Source of the DNA: Acanthosoma haemorrhoidale
Lineage: Eukaryota > Arthropoda > Insecta > Hemiptera > Acanthosomatidae
DNA: 64,000 bases
Direction: 5' to 3'
NCBI GenBank assembly: GCA_930367205.1
Contig: OV884013.1
Location: forward strand, 84,445,333-84,509,332
Position numbers and translations under genes: made by a program. Under the pieces are notes generated by a model that searched no databases, was not told the origin of the DNA, and saw only the letters and a list, made by a program, of their open reading frames with translations. Each line of letters begins with the position of its first letter. Position 1 is the stretch's first letter. Positions 8,669 through 19,789 of the stretch are shown here, piece by piece.

Positions 8669-10522
8669 TTGTTGTTAGACTCGGAACTTCTTACACACAT
8701 CACACACATTACACACACGGATCACATCCTACAACTGATTAGACAGCGTAATAACATCAAGAACAGGTGGTTTAGGACCAAAAACAGGGACTTAAAACCG
8801 GTTTTAAATGCTCTCACAAACCAAGTTAAGTCCCTGATGGCCCAGTGGAAAAATTCGATTTGGGAAGATCGCCTCACCAGTCTCCACGGTGACCACAAGC
8901 AATTGTGGAAGCTTGTGAAGACCTGCAGGTCCAAAAAGAACGGTGTAAGGCTGGCCGTGAACGGGCAGTTCATTCCCACCACCGAACAAGCGGACATCTT
9001 GGCGGCCCATTATGAGGAAGTCAGTCGTGGCCAGGGACAGCCAATAGGAGCCCTCGACCACCCCTCCCCCACCCTCCCTACCACTACCGAAATCTACACC
9101 TCACACCGGCAATGCGCTGCATTCATTCGAAGAACGACCGGCAAGAAGGCCCCAGGTCAGGATTCCATCCAGAACATCCTACTCAAGCAGCTGCCGAGGA
9201 AAGGAATCTCATTCATAACGAACGTGTTGAACTCCTGCTTCAGGCTGCACTATTTCCCCCAGAACTGGAAGCACGCTGTAGTGGTCCCCCTTCTGAAACC
9301 AGCAAAAAGCGGTTATGAGCCATCTCATTACCGCCCCATCAGTCTGCTGACTCAACTCTCGAAGCTGTTCGAGAGAATCATCCACGTACATCTCTCCGGG
9401 CACTGCGAGTCACAAGAAGTCATCCCACCAGAGCAGACTGGTTTCAGCACAGGCTTAAGCGCGAACAACAACCTGGTGAGATTGCAACACCACGTCGCAT
9501 CAAACGTCCGGAGCAACAGAGCTACCGCTATGATTTCTCTGGACTGTTCAAAAGCTTTCGACTCTGTGGACCACTACATCCTACTCCAACGTCTGAGGGA
9601 ATATGAATTCTCGGATCAGCTGCAGAACCTGATAAGATCCTACCTAACAGGCAGAACTTTTTCGGTTCGTATAGGCACTACGTCTACGACCCGAAGAAAC
9701 TACACTGCCGGTGTCCCCCAAGGATCGGTGCTAGGCCCCCTGCTGTTCAACATTTACACCGCCCACATCGTAGGAGCCTCGTACCCCAACTGCGAGGTAT
9801 CCGCGTATGCAGACGATATAGGTGTTTACAGCACTAGCATCAATCCCTCCAGAGCCCTGAAATTCGCTGAGAGCGCTAGTCAACGGATCTCCGAGAAACT
9901 CGATGCCGTCCACATTCAAGTCAACCCGGCCAAGACGCAAGGAATTATATTCAGTTACAAATCCGGAAAAAAGAAGCTCCCGAAATCCTTCGTCTTAGGC
10001 GGCAAAGAGTGCCCTGTAAGCAACAAGCTGTGCTACCTCGGGATTACCCTCGGTAGGCACTTGTCGTTCACAACTCATCTCAGCAAGAAATTAAAGAGTG
10101 TTAGGAAGAAATTCTTCAGCCTCGGACACCTACTTCACAGCCCGGCTCTATCAGTACGCCTCAAGCTGCTGATATACCAGAGCGTCCTAAGACCTGCTTT
10201 GATGTATGGGACCCCTCTCTTCAAGTATCTGACTCCTAACACTCTCCAAACGCTCCAGCAATTTCAGAACAGAGTTCTCCGCACCTCCCTCAAACATACC
10301 CCGTTCGACCGAATGAAGGCAGACGAGATGCATAAAAAATTTGAAGTGCTCACCATTCAAGATTTTATCAAGAGAAGGCACATCAAATTTTTTGACTCAC
10401 TCAGACATAGCCACAACCCACTATTCTCCGACCTTCAACCACCACCAATGCCTGTCAGATGGAAGCACTGCTGGACCGCCGAAGCCTGGAGGATGATCGA
10501 CGTCATTGAACCCGATGACTGA
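8669..10522 (+). CDS. LINE-A ORF2 reverse transcriptase, 5'-truncated but open
   Basis: Non-LTR retrotransposon polymerase, 617 codons without a stop. It starts within the linker that normally follows the apurinic-type endonuclease (IRQRNNIKNRWFRT), so the endonuclease, about 220 residues in Jockey-type elements, is missing and the TTG at 8669 is not a real start. Blocks: GKKAPGQD (158-165), WKHAVVVPLLKP (200-211), YRPISLL (221-227), EQTGF (255-259), first catalytic Asp in SLDCSKAFDSVDH (Asp292), GVPQGSVLGPLLFN (348-361), YADD with Asp382 and Asp383, YLGITLGRHL thumb entry (456-465). A C-terminal helical region ends at 617; no RNase H is seen. All catalytic residues are intact and the sequence is distinctly more GC-rich than its flanks, which points to a recent insertion. 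Family: Jockey-like; clade not proven. Still dead as a mobile element because of the missing 5' part. Confidence 0.92.
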   Translation: MLLDSELLTHITHITHTDHILQLIRQRNNIKNRWFRTKNRDLKPVLNALTNQVKSLMAQWKNSIWEDRLTSLHGDHKQLWKLVKTCRSKKNGVRLAVNGQFIPTTEQADILAAHYEEVSRGQGQPIGALDHPSPTLPTTTEIYTSHRQCAAFIRRTTGKKAPGQDSIQNILLKQLPRKGISFITNVLNSCFRLHYFPQNWKHAVVVPLLKPAKSGYEPSHYRPISLLTQLSKLFERIIHVHLSGHCESQEVIPPEQTGFSTGLSANNNLVRLQHHVASNVRSNRATAMISLDCSKAFDSVDHYILLQRLREYEFSDQLQNLIRSYLTGRTFSVRIGTTSTTRRNYTAGVPQGSVLGPLLFNIYTAHIVGASYPNCEVSAYADDIGVYSTSINPSRALKFAESASQRISEKLDAVHIQVNPAKTQGIIFSYKSGKKKLPKSFVLGGKECPVSNKLCYLGITLGRHLSFTTHLSKKLKSVRKKFFSLGHLLHSPALSVRLKLLIYQSVLRPALMYGTPLFKYLTPNTLQTLQQFQNRVLRTSLKHTPFDRMKADEMHKKFEVLTIQDFIKRRHIKFFDSLRHSHNPLFSDLQPPPMPVRWKHCWTAEAWRMIDVIEPDD

Positions 10523-10882
10523 ACGAACTACACCCAGCCGAGATATCGAGGCCGATCTCCCGGCCGACTCAACCGAAGCTACAAGACCCCATCTACCTGT
10601 TTAAGCAGGGTAGACCTTCCGGCCGAGTGGCCGACTTATCTCAGCCCCCTGCCGGGGCGGGCCAGGCTTGACCTGGCCGACTACAAACCATTGCCTAGGT
10701 ATCCCTAGGCTCCACCCTCGGTAGACTCTCACTACCTTCCCGAATCCACCCGCCTCCTTCAGGCATTCCACACCCTATATCCTTCTCATACACCCTTCAA
10801 ATGGGGGACTCCCCTTAGTGAAAGGCACTCATTAGCCCAAAATAATTTTCCCACATTCTATTTTATAAGTTTGAGAGGTTCC
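10523..10882 (+). repeat. LINE-A 3' UTR
   Basis: It directly follows the ORF2 stop. The same sequence recurs at 24472-24884 (plus) and 25957-26363 (minus). It starts with a CACCCAGCCGAGA block, is rich in GGCC palindromes, then has a TC-rich strand, a GGGGGACTCCCC block, and ends near TTATAAGTTTGAGAG. This copy lacks a poly(A) tail, so its 3' end may have been trimmed or decayed. Confidence 0.88.
10542..10736 (+). other. Hairpin array in LINE-A 3' UTR
   Basis: At least seven short perfect or near-perfect stems with small loops follow each other: 10542-10559 (GATATCG/CGATCTC, one mismatch here, perfect in the 24.5-kb copy), 10593-10613 (CTACC/GGTAG with an inner TG/CA pair), 10620-10633 (CGGCC-GAGT-GGCCG), 10646-10657 (CCCC-TGCC-GGGG), 10660-10678 (GGCCAGG-CTTGA-CCTGGCC), 10693-10710 (GCCTAGG-TATC-CCTAGGC) and 10720-10736 (GGTAG-ACTCTCA-CTACC). 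Most are kept in the other two copies. Likely an RNA structure used for recognition by the element's reverse transcriptase; this role is inference. Confidence 0.65.
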
Positions 10883-13800
10883 TCTCTTAGGCGTCATAAT
10901 TACTTGGCTACTTCACCAGGTGCAAAGAGTCATTAAAATCATGTTCGCTCAAGCATGTTAACTCAATCCGAGTTTTGACTAAATAATATTTTGCAAGAAT
11001 TTTTCACTTGAAAATGAATTCATTTGATCCACCAAAAATTGTAAAAATACAATCCACCAATAAAAAATTATGATGGGCCATCAATTAATTGATAAATAGA
11101 ATAGAAATATTTATTATCGTATTACCTAGGGTCGAATTAAATATTTTGATATCCTGCAAAATAATTTGAAACTGGTGCTAAAGGATATGTATTTTAGTAC
11201 ACTGCTATAACAGAGAGCAACTGTAAACGCGTTTTTGCAGCAGTAATGACATTTCTAAGTGTGTATTGTATCATACATAATTTTAGGTTTTGTTAGTTAT
11301 TTAAGCTAGTTCAGGTCAGTTTACAAAACACAAACAACTAGAACCATTGAAAAAGCGAAATAAAACGCGAAACCACAAGGGCCGGGAAAATGAGTGAGAA
11401 AACAAATTAAAAACATTTCCAGGTGTTTTCCATTACCGATGCTGTAATATTTCAAGGCGTTTCATTACTTTGGTGTATTTAATATGTGTTAATTTATTCA
11501 GTAAAGAGAACTCTATTAATTAACAGCTCAGAGCGAGTTCACACAGTTAAGTCGTAACTAATATTATCATTTCACTTGTACCGCCTTGCTTTAGACCCTT
11601 CCTTTTCACTGTTATTGTTGTCGACGGTAGATAATGGGACTATTCCTACTTTATGGAGACTTCACAGCTTAACGATGGATGTGAAGTGAATCTCAGTTTG
11701 TACCCAAGTGGCAACAAAGGTGATATGGTACCTTCCAACCAATGTGCCCTTAAAACGTTGAACTCTCTCAGTGCTATAGATGGTGAAAATGGATTTTTCA
11801 ACCAGAATCAAACAACCTATACCGGGACCAAGCGCGTCATGAATAGCAATCATGTTCAGATGACAAATTCATATCTGCCTAAAAAAACAAATAAAACATC
11901 ATATAAAAAATGAAAAATGACAATGCAAAATAAATTGTAAACCTCTGTAAGAAATAAAAATAACAAAATAAAAATATTTATCTCCATTTAGCAAATAAGG
12001 TCAAATATGGATACAGGTACAAACAATTAAACACCATTATATACAAAATGAAAACCATTAAATGAATTTAAAAAAAAAATGTAACATACAAGCTAAATAT
12101 ACAATATTAAAACCCAAGAAAGGTGACTGCCGAACTTATATTTGTACAATGAGATAAAAATATAAATGCATAAACTGGGAAAATTTATAAGTCGTTATCA
12201 AACTAGCTAGCGTCAGTCTGGGTGGTAAGGAGGTGTTGGAATTGGTGGGTGTTAATGTTTCATAAGGATGAAAAATGATGGGCATCAAGAGGTAGAGAAT
12301 TCTAGAGCGTGGACATTGGAGGAAACGAGGAAGCTATGATCGGATGCTGGCTTGGAGTGTGGTTGAGTTCGTGTTTAAAGTGAAGAGAAACGTAATCTTG
12401 TGATCCAGGAGTAGAATGAGAATTATAACTCTATAATATAGTATCTATAAGGAGGAGGATGTGACTTGGTGGTTGGGAAAAGAAATGAGCCGATACAAAA
12501 TATATAAGGGTTTGTTGCCATTGGATTTTGCATTTCTGCACGTTTTTTATTCAATTCTGGAGATGATCCCACCTTTAAATAACAACATATTCCCTGGATA
12601 TTTCCAGCCTCATAAATATACCCTTGGACCTGAGCTGAATTACATCTAGCCACCCCCTAATAATCCTGCTCTAATAAACCACCCTGGAGGATTGTGGCGC
12701 AAGAGACATAGCCCCGGGGCAGTTCGGCCGCTGCCTCCACCGCAATCACCACTGGTGGCTGGCTGGGCGGGGACTTCAGAGCAGGGCCGCGATTTGAGGT
12801 TAACGGTGAAACCTATTATTAAACATTCCGTTGAGAATAATTTGTGACTCCAGAAGTTTATTTGTGATCTATCTATAAATATATATTTTTTAAATAACTT
12901 AAAAGCTTTATTTTAAATTTATGGTGAATATTTTTTAAGTTGCTTATAAACGTTATCGTATTTTTTAAAATTACCCAAACAAAATTAAACACGTACAAAC
13001 TGAAGTGAAATATTGTTTAGCTGCTTCTTCCGTCTTAAGTGCTTCCGAAGAAAAATTAATTTTATTTTCACCCATAATTTAAACATGTCCTCATAATATC
13101 TGTGTGGCTGTTGGTGGTTGTGGAATTACAATTCCTCTGTTAAAAATGTTTTCCACTGAGCAGTCAGAGTTTTGGAGCAGAATCGTAGAGAGAAACAAGA
13201 AATGTTATTTAAATATACTAGTGCTTTAAGCAGCTTCCGCTGGCATTCTCAAGTGCCTAGCTGTCAAAATCATACCTCGGTGTACTCCACAGTAAGAGGT
13301 GTGACGTCGTAGTGTATAATCTCCGAACTTTGATATATTACAATAGGACACCTCGCAAGTTTCTCAAAAAAAAAACTTATTTAATTGTGATTTTTTTTTA
13401 TCAAAATGATTTACGTTAATCGTTCTCTGTAACTGAAAACGCCTTTTCTACAGAATTTTTGGTTTTAAAAAAGCAAAAATCATTACTGTTAGGGGGTTCT
13501 TAGGGTAACAAATTTGCACCATAGCGCAACCTAACCTTTCAATAATGACATTGGAAATCTAATAATTAGAACACAATTAATTTTCCATTAATTTCTGGTG
13601 ATATTCAAAATACCTTAAAAAAAAAAAAAGGAAAGGGAGTATCTTATAGCGCAGTTTCAGGTGCTCCTTTATATACATATATATAATTTATTGGTACTGT
13701 AAGCAACATATATTACAAAAAAACATACCTTACTGTATAATGTAATGAGAAAAAACAGTACAATTGTCTTTCATTGGCATAAATATAAATAAACCAAAAC

Positions 13801-13982
13801 TTGTGGAGTAAATTAAACAATAATTTTGTCAATATTGTCCTGATACAGACAAAAAAAAAAAGGCAAAAATAATGTCTATTTAATTAAACTCACAAAATAA
13901 TTCCCCTATTAAAACACTCATGAGTAGGGAATTACCCGAGGTCTACCGCTAAGGTAAGTCGGCGATGTTGTCAGAGCATCTC
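10883..13982. other. Intergenic AT-rich DNA with one GC-rich pocket
   Basis: No gene could be supported. An 86-codon plus-strand frame (11653-11913) has balanced codon use in its first 70 codons but no recognisable domain and ends in an A-rich run. A GC-rich pocket at about 12680-12800 stands out from its surroundings but has no convincing frame. Poly(A) runs at 13617-13630 and 13851-13861 may be tails of repeats I cannot identify. Confidence 0.4.
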
Positions 13983-14287
13983 AGTAGAGGGGAGTCTTAT
14001 AAAAAACTTTATTCTGAATTACTAGCAAAACAGTGGTATATACAAATATTGATAGATGTGAGTTAGAACATACTGACTTGAATGTCTAGGACCAAGTGGT
14101 GTGTCTGGGGCTAAAGCTGAGACATGTATATTTAAGACAATGATAAGATTCTGGGAAGCAGGTGGTCTGGAAAGGAAGTGGTTGCTTACAAAAAACACCA
14201 GGAAACCATCAGTAACTCCCATGGAGTCACAAGCCAGGTATATTCTGCTTAAAACATCTTCCTTGTTCACGGTATTACAAAACTGGC
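13983..14287 (-). repeat. Repeat-E copy 1
   Basis: This matches 15416-15675 in order: GTAGAGG(G/A)GAGTCTT, a CTTTATT block, GTGGTATATACAAATATT, TGTCTAGG(A/C)-CAAGTGG-GTGTCTG, GGTTGCTT and TTCTGCT. By eye roughly 70 percent alike. On the minus strand an AATAAA lies near one end, so the family may be a minus-strand 3' UTR of some retroelement; the strand is inferred from this only. An 82-codon minus-strand frame here has no recognisable domain. Confidence 0.6.
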
Positions 14288-14365
14288 GTCAGTGAGTTTG
14301 ACGGTGCGTGAATAGGACGATCCCTTTGTGCGACGTCCGCAGTGGTGAGTCTTTTCGAAAACAGT

Positions 14366-14377
14366 TCAAGTCCATCT
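14366..14377 (+). repeat. Target-site duplication of LINE-B insertion, left
   Basis: TCAAGTCCATCT stands directly before a run of 12 T. The identical 12 bp occur at 15322-15333 at the other end of the insertion. Confidence 0.85.
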
Positions 14378-15321
14378 TTTTTTTTTTTTCAAATCCCTTT
14401 ATTTATTGAATATACATTTTTTTCCACACTTCCACAATTCAGAATATTTACATTTTTTTTTTTCTAAGCTCTCTAGTTAGAATTTGAGGATGAGGAAGAA
14501 ATATAAAATATTTAGGGTGATCGGATCCTTGTACTAGGAGGACCTGCTTGAAGGTGGTGTGAGAGGAGTAAGGAGTGTGGGAATCCTCGGTGGAGGTTGA
14601 TTGTTACGGTACAGTTGTGAGAGTCCACTGGTGGCTAGGCCTAGAGACTTCTCTAGGCATGTAGTGCAGTCGTAGTTAGTCTGATATCAGCGAGAGTGCC
14701 CCTTGGAGGCTCGTTGTTGGTGGGACGAGCGCCGTGATGTCAACCATTTCTTCTGCTTTACTCGATCTTGCGAGTTGCCATCGTTCCGGTAGCGGTGGTG
14801 GTGTCATGTCTCGGAAGAGAGAGTTTAGACTGTGCTTCATCGAGTCGAAGAACTTGATGTGACGTCGTCTGATGGCTTCGGTGATGGTGGGGAGCTCGAA
14901 CTCTTCGTGCATTTCGGAAGCCTTCATTTCAGGAAAAGGGGTATGCCATAGTGCCGTTCGCAGGATGCTGTTCTGGAAGCTCTGGAGGCGAGTTATGGTG
15001 CTGGCATGTAGGAATCTAAAGAGTGGTGTCCCAAACAGTAGAGCTGCCCTCAGGACGCTCTTGCATATGATGAGTTTCAGTCGAAGGGATATGGCCTGGC
15101 TGGTGATAAGATGCTGGAGAGAGTAGTATGTTCTGCGGACTCGTTTTAATTTCTTCTGCAAGTGTGTGCCGAACGTAATGTGCCTGCCTAGGTAAATATT
15201 TACATAAATGCACATTGTTCTTATATAGGATCTGTTGCGTAGCTACATTCTATATATTGTTTAAGGTTAACAATAATCCGCTAAGGTAGGCTGATGTACA
15301 GAATACAAGGAAGAACAATAG
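14378..15321 (-). mobile_element. LINE-B insertion, 5'-truncated, with poly(A) and 12-bp target duplication
   Basis: Read on the minus strand: a truncated ORF2 3' part (15215-14676), a 3' UTR with the conserved hairpins at 14639-14658 and 14612-14630, the family's terminal AGAGAGCTTAG near 14465, and a poly(A) tail (14389-14378). It is bounded by the perfect duplication TCAAGTCCATCT. The 5'-most 106 bp (15216-15321) do not resemble ORF2 and carry a 9-bp inverted repeat (ATTGTTCTT at 15214-15222 and its complement at 15311-15319); they may be filler added at integration or a nested piece. Confidence 0.85.
14676..15215 (-). pseudogene. LINE-B ORF2 C-terminal part (reverse transcriptase thumb)
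   Basis: This 179-codon frame starts just before YLGRHITFGTHLQKKLKRVRR and continues through LRLKLIICKSVLRAALLFGTPLF, QSFQNSILRTALWHTPF and RRRHIKFFDSMKHSLNSLFRDM. Each block has a clear counterpart in residues 456-600 of the LINE-A ORF2, but with many substitutions, so the two are separate families. All catalytic residues lie upstream and are missing. The first few residues (MCIYVN) replace the LCYLGI expected in this family, marking the truncation point near 15200. The frame is otherwise open to its natural stop at 14676, which suggests moderate age. It cannot produce an active enzyme. Confidence 0.88.
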
Positions 15322-15333
15322 TCAAGTCCATCT
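15322..15333 (+). repeat. Target-site duplication of LINE-B insertion, right
   Basis: TCAAGTCCATCT, identical to 14366-14377. Confidence 0.85.
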
Positions 15334-15415
15334 CAGTAGGCCATCTTCTACGTATGAACGTGATACAGGTGGCGTCCATATTGCCAACAACCGACCGCTT
15401 AGTTAAATAATCTTT

Positions 15416-15675
15416 GTAGAGGAGAGTCTTTTAAAAGAAAAGAAAGAAAAGCTATATTATGAAGTACAATCAAAGCACTGGTATATACAAATATTAAGAG
15501 TTACGTTACTACATACTGGGTGGGATGTCTAGGCACAAGTGGGGTGTCTGCCACTAGGCAGGTAAGGAAAAAGGGTAGGGAGGGCTCTAGGAAACAGGAT
15601 GTGGTTGCTTGAAAAAAAAACAAGGATTCTGCTGAAGACCCTTCCTCTTGCTCATATCATTATATAACTGCTTGA
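15416..15675 (-). repeat. Repeat-E copy 2
   Basis: Diverged second copy of 13983-14287 in the same orientation. The two copies lie on either side of the LINE-B insertion, but that insertion has its own target duplication, so it entered between them afterwards and did not create them. Confidence 0.6.
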
Positions 15676-16915
15676 TCGTTGGAATCGTAATAATACGATT
15701 AATGATAAAGGATAGTCATTGGCGACTTGTACATAACGAAAAAACCATTAATGTACCAACACAACACAAATAGACGGACTCACAAACGTTGGTTTAATCA
15801 AACAGTCATAGGCCCATTGCCGTATTTAATCCTTTTCGTAGGCTAGTGGGCGAGAATTAAACACACCCCCCTACAAACATAGGACAGAACATAAGACCAT
15901 AAAGTATTACGTTGTTTTTGCTTCCACAATATATTTTTTCATCTGTTAAATTAACACGAGCGGCCGTAAATACCTCATTTAAACACAAATATATATTTAA
16001 AAATTCATGTCGAATATTCCAATGAATATTATAATTACTTATATTCTATAAAATCTTTATTTTTTTTAGTTTAATTATTTTTCTCTGGTCATGCCCATGC
16101 ACAGAAGTGTTTTCTCGATAATTAGTCTTTATTATTTAGATGGTTAAACCCTTAATTACCCTCAAGATGGCTGCACCTTTAATTACCCTAAAAATTCAGG
16201 CTGAAAGAAGACTCCACCGAAAAGAACTTTAGAGATAGGAAATTTGATATTTATTATCCTTTGCTTTCATGAAAATAATTTATCTTTATAATTTTCAGTT
16301 ATAATTCTGATAATTATTCGATGTAAATGGGAAAATACAAAGAGGTCCCGAATGACCGGTTCTCTACCATTTTACTAATATTGATGAAAACAACATACCT
16401 CCGACTTTAACAGAGTTACACTAGATTGTTACAAGAACACAATCGTCTTTAAGATGCCGGCATAGTAAGTAAGTAATTAAGCGAAATAAAACCAACACAA
16501 TTCCAAACTTAAACTAGCAAGTGAATGTAAGCCCCTTGCCAAAACCAGGCCCTAGACAATTAAAGGATATGCGGGTCGGGACTCGTAGACTGCCTCAGGA
16601 GAGCATTTCATTTCCATACAAGTTGCCCAATACTGTCTTTGTACTCTCTAGTCGTGTAGTCCTTGCTGCTCTGCGTTACGTTCGCTAGGGATAATTTGAG
16701 AGAGCACCTGCTACCGAATAATTAATTTTAATTGAAAGATTGTCCGAAATAGATTTCAGTATAATTTGTTAACGGACCAGTCCAGGAAAAAGGTCCTTTT
16801 GGTGTAGCGGGCTGATTTCAGACTGCGATCTACAAAGGGCTAAACAAAGTTTTTTTACTTGAGACTCTGGCTTGCTTTAATGGAGACCGAAGCTTCAATC
16901 ACTAAATTGTATTTT
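15676..16915. other. Intergenic AT-rich DNA
   Basis: No gene, tandem repeat or recognised mobile element was seen. Confidence 0.45.
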
Positions 16916-17231
16916 TTTACAAGTTTATTACGATAAAATTAGTATATGCCTCATTAAGCAATAAGTAATTGTGATAAACGTTTTTATTCTTACCATATTT
17001 ACAATTTTCATTCACTCGCTCATTCATACCGTATTTACAAACAGCCCAGAGACCTCCCAAATCCACATGGTTGTCACCTCCCTCGCATGTGAAAGAGGAA
17101 GCGGAGTCTTGCGAATTCCCCCACGCTTCTCCATCAGCCGCGTCACCGGATACGAGCCAGCGGAGGCTTACCAAGAGCGCGATAGCCACATACGCTCAGG
17201 ACATGATTTGAAAGCTGGCCATAGCCAGGAG
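16916..17231 (-). repeat. LINE-D 3' UTR, minus strand
   Basis: A long copy with all landmark blocks on the minus strand: GGCCA near the 5' end, ATGTCCTGAGCG, CGCGCTCTTGG, CCGGTGACGCGGCTGATGG, the GGGAGGTGACAA block, TGTAAATACGGTATGAATGA and ATTACTTATTGC. The 3' end passes TATTT-like positions into a T-rich flank. Small frames on both strands (16917-17246) are not genes. Confidence 0.85.
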
Positions 17232-19573
17232 ATTATTATTTATTAAAAACATTTATTAAAAAGCGACGCTTTCAACTTTGACATTATGCTGCTCTATGAC
17301 CACGCCTATTATAATTTTCCCTTTGCACGTATTTATTTTTTTTACACTCCTATAACACTCCTTCATCAATCTGATTCAGTATCCTATTAAATAGATCCGC
17401 TCAATGATATGTTTGCATATTGAACACTTGTTACATGTTCAATTGTAAGCGCTCTGGGCAATAAATTCCATAGAATGTGATACTGTTTTAGAATAACTTG
17501 CTACATTCAAGAATATTGGGTTTTCGTCTCAAAAAGATAAAATAAAATAGTTTATTTTAAGATCAGAGTTGTTTTATTTCTGTTATAACATAAAACGAAA
17601 TCGCAGACAAAAATAAGTATTGTAACCCATAATTCTGGAAAAGCATTGTAGAAAATGTAAATTGAACATTTACCTGTTTTAATTTCAAAATTGTATCTCG
17701 CCTTTTTTTATTAGAAAAATCCCTTTTCCCACGTTAATAGTTATTTTTGTCTATGAGTTAAGGGTGAAAAGGAAATTCAGAGCATTTTATAAAAATAGAT
17801 TATATTCAGCCAAATTATTTTGTAGCTAAAAATATACTTTTATAAATATATTTTTTTGTTTCAAGAGATTTAGATTTAAATGGAACTTATAAGTATATGG
17901 TAATATAAACAAAAAGATTCCTAAGACAGACATTTTTCTCTGCATATCGAAAATGCATTAAAGGCGTCATTAGACCACAGCTCGCCATAGCACGACTTGT
18001 ACACTTTGCACTATTTGCAAATAGTTATTTCTTCAATTATGCTTATTCAGTATTAAGCAGCTCTGTTGTCTTTCCACAACTGACAGCCTCTTCTTTATTG
18101 AAATAGTTCTTTCGATAGCCCTAAGCTGTTATCTTCAATCATCCCGAACTGGTTATGTGGGATATATAACTCATCCAAAACAATAGTAAATTTATATATA
18201 TATATTTATCCAGGGCTGCTACATCCACTCTACTCACTCTACTACACTTGGAGCTGTTGAAAGTTCTATTACAATGTAGAATTGGTCATTTTTGACCAAG
18301 TTGTGGAAATACAATAAAGCTATAATTATACCATTTCACAATCCGAGAGTAATTTTTTTTTAAATTTATTCTCTAAGTAGCTTTCTCTTTTTTTATTTAT
18401 GTTACTTGCTGCTTCGTCACATTTTTAGATTACCTTGATATCACCATGCCTCAGGACTCAAAGTATTTCCATATGGTTTAATGTTTAAAATATTTAACTC
18501 TTTGAATATAAATAACACATCCTTTGTGATTAAGTTGTTGGTTTTGGGTTAGATTAAGTATATAAAACGTACTAGTTTTGTCTTACAACATATTGTTTCC
18601 TTTTTACAAGGTTATAGTTATATAAAGAAAATATTTGTTCAGTATTTGTGTAGCATTTGAGAATATTTGTGTAGCAGAATAGGATGCTCAAATCCCTTGT
18701 TTAAAAGTAATAATAACTTGTGAAAAGAGAAAAACAGGATGTGTTGTTTCCTCAATGTATTTTCTTCTTTTACCTTAACTAACTTCAATAAAATTTCAAA
18801 CATCTCCAAAACAGCTGGGTCTATATATAAATCTCAAGATGTAATATGAAAATAACCAAGCAAGAAAATGGACTATAGCTCTGCTATGTATAGAAAGTAA
18901 TTCATTTAAAAAAATATAAAATGTTTATAATCTGTAGCGTCCAGTAGCAATTTTATGTTTTCGTTTTGTGATATATGAAAACTGACGTTTTAAGAAATCC
19001 ACTTAGGATCTTCTGGATATTCCTTGACTTTCCCGCTATGAAGCAAAATGAAATAAGTATTGTAATTACACTGTTCCTTGAATCTACTTGTTGTTGTCTG
19101 GTTTTAAGAGTTGTGGATGTAATTTCTTTTTTTTTTGTTTTGGAGATTCTAACCAAAAAGTAATCTAGCTCATACAAAGGCCTTAAGTTTCTTGTAAAAA
19201 TCCCAAATTAAAATCTGGAAAAGGCTTTACATCTAAGAAGGCTAAGTCGGAGGACACAAAGAACGACCTCGCTCGCCCTTAAAGGGATTAGAAGTGCCTT
19301 GTAATCGTTTTAAATGAATCCTTTCTGCTATTTATTGCACCAGTAGCAGTTCTAAAGTCGCAGGCTAATTGTCTGAGCTCTGAATGGTTTAGGAGCTGTG
19401 GTATTTCTAACAAGCTCTGCAGCCTGTGGTTTATGTTTAGTCTGGCTAGTTGCGTATTTGCTTAAACTTTGTGAACAAGACTTAGGAGCATAGCTAAACT
19501 AAAAACCGCCTAGCGATAGAAAATGAAATAAACCATTTAACAAGCAAGAGCTGAGACTCTATTTTTTCTTTTA
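17232..19573. other. Intergenic AT-rich DNA
   Basis: Nothing supportable. The small overlapping frames on both strands near 18953-19177 are AT-rich and lack recognisable domains. Confidence 0.45.
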
Positions 19574-19582
19574 AAACATTAC

Positions 19583-19780
19583 GCTCCGCTTTCTCTTTAG
19601 TGTGCGAGGGAGGTGACAACCATATGGATTTGGGAGGCCCCTGGGCTGTTTGTAAATATTGTATGAATAAGCGAGTGAATGATAAATTGTGAGTATGGCA
19701 TGAATGAGAACATTTATCTCAATTACTTATTTCCTAAAAAGGCAGATTGTAATTTTAGCACAATAAAGAATTATAATCAT
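19583..19780 (+). mobile_element. LINE-D 3' end, 198 bp, with 9-bp target duplication
   Basis: It starts at GCTCCGCTTTCTC and ends a few bases after CACAATAAA. AAACATTAC is present on both sides (19574-19582 and 19781-19789). The shortness and the exact 3' end are typical of 5' truncation during target-primed reverse transcription. Confidence 0.75.
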
Positions 19781-19789
19781 AAACATTAC

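Noticed and set aside
11653..11913. 86-codon plus-strand frame with balanced codon use
   Set aside because: No recognisable domain or splice signals strong enough; kept only as a note in the region entry.
14366..15675. Repeat-E copies as LTRs of an element containing the LINE-B fragment
   Set aside because: The LINE-B insertion has its own poly(A) and 12-bp target duplication inside the interval, so it is a separate later event.
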